This document shows positions 62,701 to 64,000 of a stretch of 64,000 nucleotides of DNA, one piece after another. Below the pieces are notes generated by a model. It ran no database searches and was not told the DNA's origin. It was given only the letters and a program-made list of their open reading frames with translations. The stretch is taken from assembly GCF_026151205.1 (NCBI RefSeq), contig NC_087074.1, positions 5,456,001 through 5,520,000 on the forward strand, in the 5' to 3' direction. The first letter of the stretch is position 1; each line of letters opens with the position of its first letter. The DNA comes from Bolinopsis microptera. Lineage: Eukaryota; Ctenophora; Tentaculata; Lobata; Bolinopsidae. A program made the position numbers and the translations under genes.

Positions 62701-63718
62701 AAAACCAAGGCACTTGAAACTCTCAGATTTCTCAGCTACAGTAGAATGATAGCAAAGAAAAAACTCAACCCATCAAGGCTACCACCGTCTACATCCTCTG
62801 CAACTGAGCATATATTAAGATCATATCTTCAGTACCATAACTGGGTGACACTCGACACTGCAAGTCTAAATCCACTACATTATGGATGGGAGATGAGTTC
62901 TGAAGGATACTACCGGTCAATTCCGACTAAAGCTGCGATTGCCCCGGCAGGGATGCGCAACCTCATTTGCTGCAATTGCTCGGTGGAGGTTGAGAACCCT
63001 TGAAAAGTTGTAAGTACTTAAGGTGTTCCTGCCGGAAGTATGGCTTTAAATGTCTACCTGCATGTGGTCAATGTCGTGGATTAAGTTGCACTAATGCACC
63101 CGAAAGACAGGACGATTCAGGAGAATCAAACAACTCTGAGGAAATGGGATAGCCAGAAGTGACCTAATAGTTGCCAATCAAAGACACCATGCTAATAATT
63201 CAGGACCTTTTTTTACAGAATTTGATGTGATATGTATATTATTTACTATACTAATATAAGGATCAATTGACAATTGAAAGTAAATTTTAGAATTTGAATA
63301 CTGATAACTAGACAATGTTTTAATTGTACAACAATTTTGCTAAATTTCCAAATTTAAGTAAAATTTCAAAATTTTAGTAAATTTTTGAGAGGTCAGCCTA
63401 TAAAAATGAAATTATCTCAATAAGTAAAGATCTGACGACCCTGAAACACTGATTCGCCCCACATAATGTCACTATTGCGGTAATTTTACACCCCCTATGG
63501 TACTCCTGGGGGTCTTTATTACGATAGTTACGAGTTTTTCAAGTGCGGTCCTCAGGCTAATATACGCGCTTGGAGAAAATTAGCTGTAACTTTTTTTGCT
63601 CAACAGATCCAGATTCAAAACTCTTTGGGGTGGTTCCTGACACTATGGACAACACATTCCTGTAAAAATCAGCTTGTCGCAAATTTTTTCCCAGACATTT
63701 TGCATTATTCCCTAACTA
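59795..63718 (+). mobile_element. 3.9 kb Academ-like DNA transposon with ~0.4 kb TIRs
   Basis: Long terminal inverted repeats at 59795-60214 and 63328-63718 (outer end TAGTTAGGGA / TCCCTAACTA; both arms contain TTTGCGACAAGCTGATTTTT). A 3 bp TAT duplication (59792-59794, 63719-63721) is confirmed by the unfilled site in repeat copy 2 near 55846-55851. The left arm has an extra tandem copy of a TTACTTAAATTTGGAAATTT unit. The interior encodes a decayed XPG/FEN-type nuclease protein. Long TIRs, a 3 bp duplication and an XPG-like protein fit the Academ superfamily. The mobility of this copy is lost, but intact relatives could exist elsewhere in the genome. Confidence 0.88.
60355..63149 (+). pseudogene. 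Decayed transposon protein with XPG/FEN-like nuclease and Cys-rich end
   Basis: Coding blocks lie in order but in shifted frames: 60355-60687 (NWKGFM, VITFDLPLWLKA, VRLGGFHTLKSFLGC), about 60682-60785 in another frame (MDGGSYYKALRAHF), 60772-62232, 62233-63003 and about 63009-63149. Breaks are two frameshifts near 60680 and 60775, an in-frame TGA at 62230-62232, and a frameshift near 63000. The nuclease-type motifs are IDGG, VVFDGY, TDDADT, AEDTDIL and SGCDT, matching in order the acidic active-site blocks of FEN1/XPG (VFDG, EDxD, GCDY). The C-terminal block is cysteine-rich (CCNC, then C-x4-C-x-C...CGQC). The VRLGGFHTL and SGCDT blocks are familiar from transposon-derived proteins widespread in invertebrates. 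Not a functional gene here. Confidence 0.82.
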
Positions 63719-64000
63719 TATTTCTGTAGAACCATTTGAGAGAGCATGAACACCAAATGTTTAATGTTGAGCAGCACCAAATATTGAGCTGGTGAGACGA
63801 ATTACCCAAATGGAGGCCGGGAGGTCATGGATAGAAAATTAGCATGTGCTTAGGTGAATACACATGAGTATTACTATTAGCTTAATTTAGGTGAGTCTGG
63901 AAATTTGTGAGTTTGAAATAAACGTCAGGCTCTCCGGTTCGTATCGGTATACATGGCTTGGATTACTGGCTTACGAGCTGGAGGTCAGATTCACATATTT

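Larger units (their letters stand above)
57461..64000 (+). repeat. Large repeat family, copy 4 (split by a 3.9 kb insertion, runs off the window)
   Basis: Nearly identical to copy 2. It is interrupted at 59795-63718 by the Academ-like transposon and resumes at 63719 with ATTTCTGTAGAACCATTTGAG-type sequence to the end of the window. It contains the second TA-flanked element. Confidence 0.9.

Overview
This is animal nuclear DNA: AT-rich, with multi-exon genes split by short GT-AG introns, many microsatellites and minisatellites, and several families of cut-and-paste DNA transposons. Nothing bacterial is present. Coding content (secreted Ig/laminin-EGF/TSP1-type matrix proteins, a rhodopsin-type GPCR, a docking protein with GRB2-type SH2 motifs) points to a metazoan, probably a non-bilaterian such as a placozoan, cnidarian or sponge. 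I cannot fix the species from sequence alone.

Layout. 1-6.4 kb is non-genic and repeat-bearing: a Harbinger-type MITE, a relic ORF between paired repeats, and a 0.54 kb tandem duplication. 6.4-26 kb holds gene A (+ strand, 23 coding exons, 1151 aa): signal peptide, one Ig domain, a long laminin-type EGF array and a TSP1-like C-terminus. Its 5.3 kb intron 17 contains a complete four-exon class A GPCR on the opposite strand (14501-16150). 29-45.3 kb holds gene B (+ strand, 31 coding exons found, about 1438 aa plus an unfound first exon). Gene B is a diverged tandem paralogue of A with two Ig domains, a longer cysteine-rich array and a degenerate TSP1-like tail. One of its introns contains an hAT-type element and, on the same strand, an intronless 235-codon gene (35570-36277) with its own TATA box; its protein carries three Y-V-N-[V/I] motifs and a C-terminal T-R-L. 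Several gene B introns are filled by tandem repeats that run up to the 3' splice site.

45.3-64 kb is transposon-rich. It contains one small secreted-protein gene on the minus strand (49595-50790, galactose-binding/F5/8C-like), an orphan duplicate of that gene's signal-peptide exon, and several copies of a kilobase-scale repeat, one of them inverted. Other elements have inserted into these copies. Comparing copies gives empty sites, which fix target-site duplications: TA for an 0.8 kb element (two insertions), 8 bp for an 89 bp multi-hairpin element, and 3 bp for a 3.9 kb autonomous-type but decayed element. The last has TIRs of about 0.4 kb and an XPG/FEN-like nuclease relic (Academ-like).

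How the genes relate. A and B are probably extracellular matrix or basement-membrane-type proteins built from a duplicated exon cassette (about 107 nt, phase 1 to 0, plus about 193 nt, phase 0 to 1). The GPCR and the docking-protein gene are guests inside their introns; no functional link to the hosts is shown. All exon chains were built by eye from splice consensus and frame. Reading frame is kept through every junction, but transcript data were not available.
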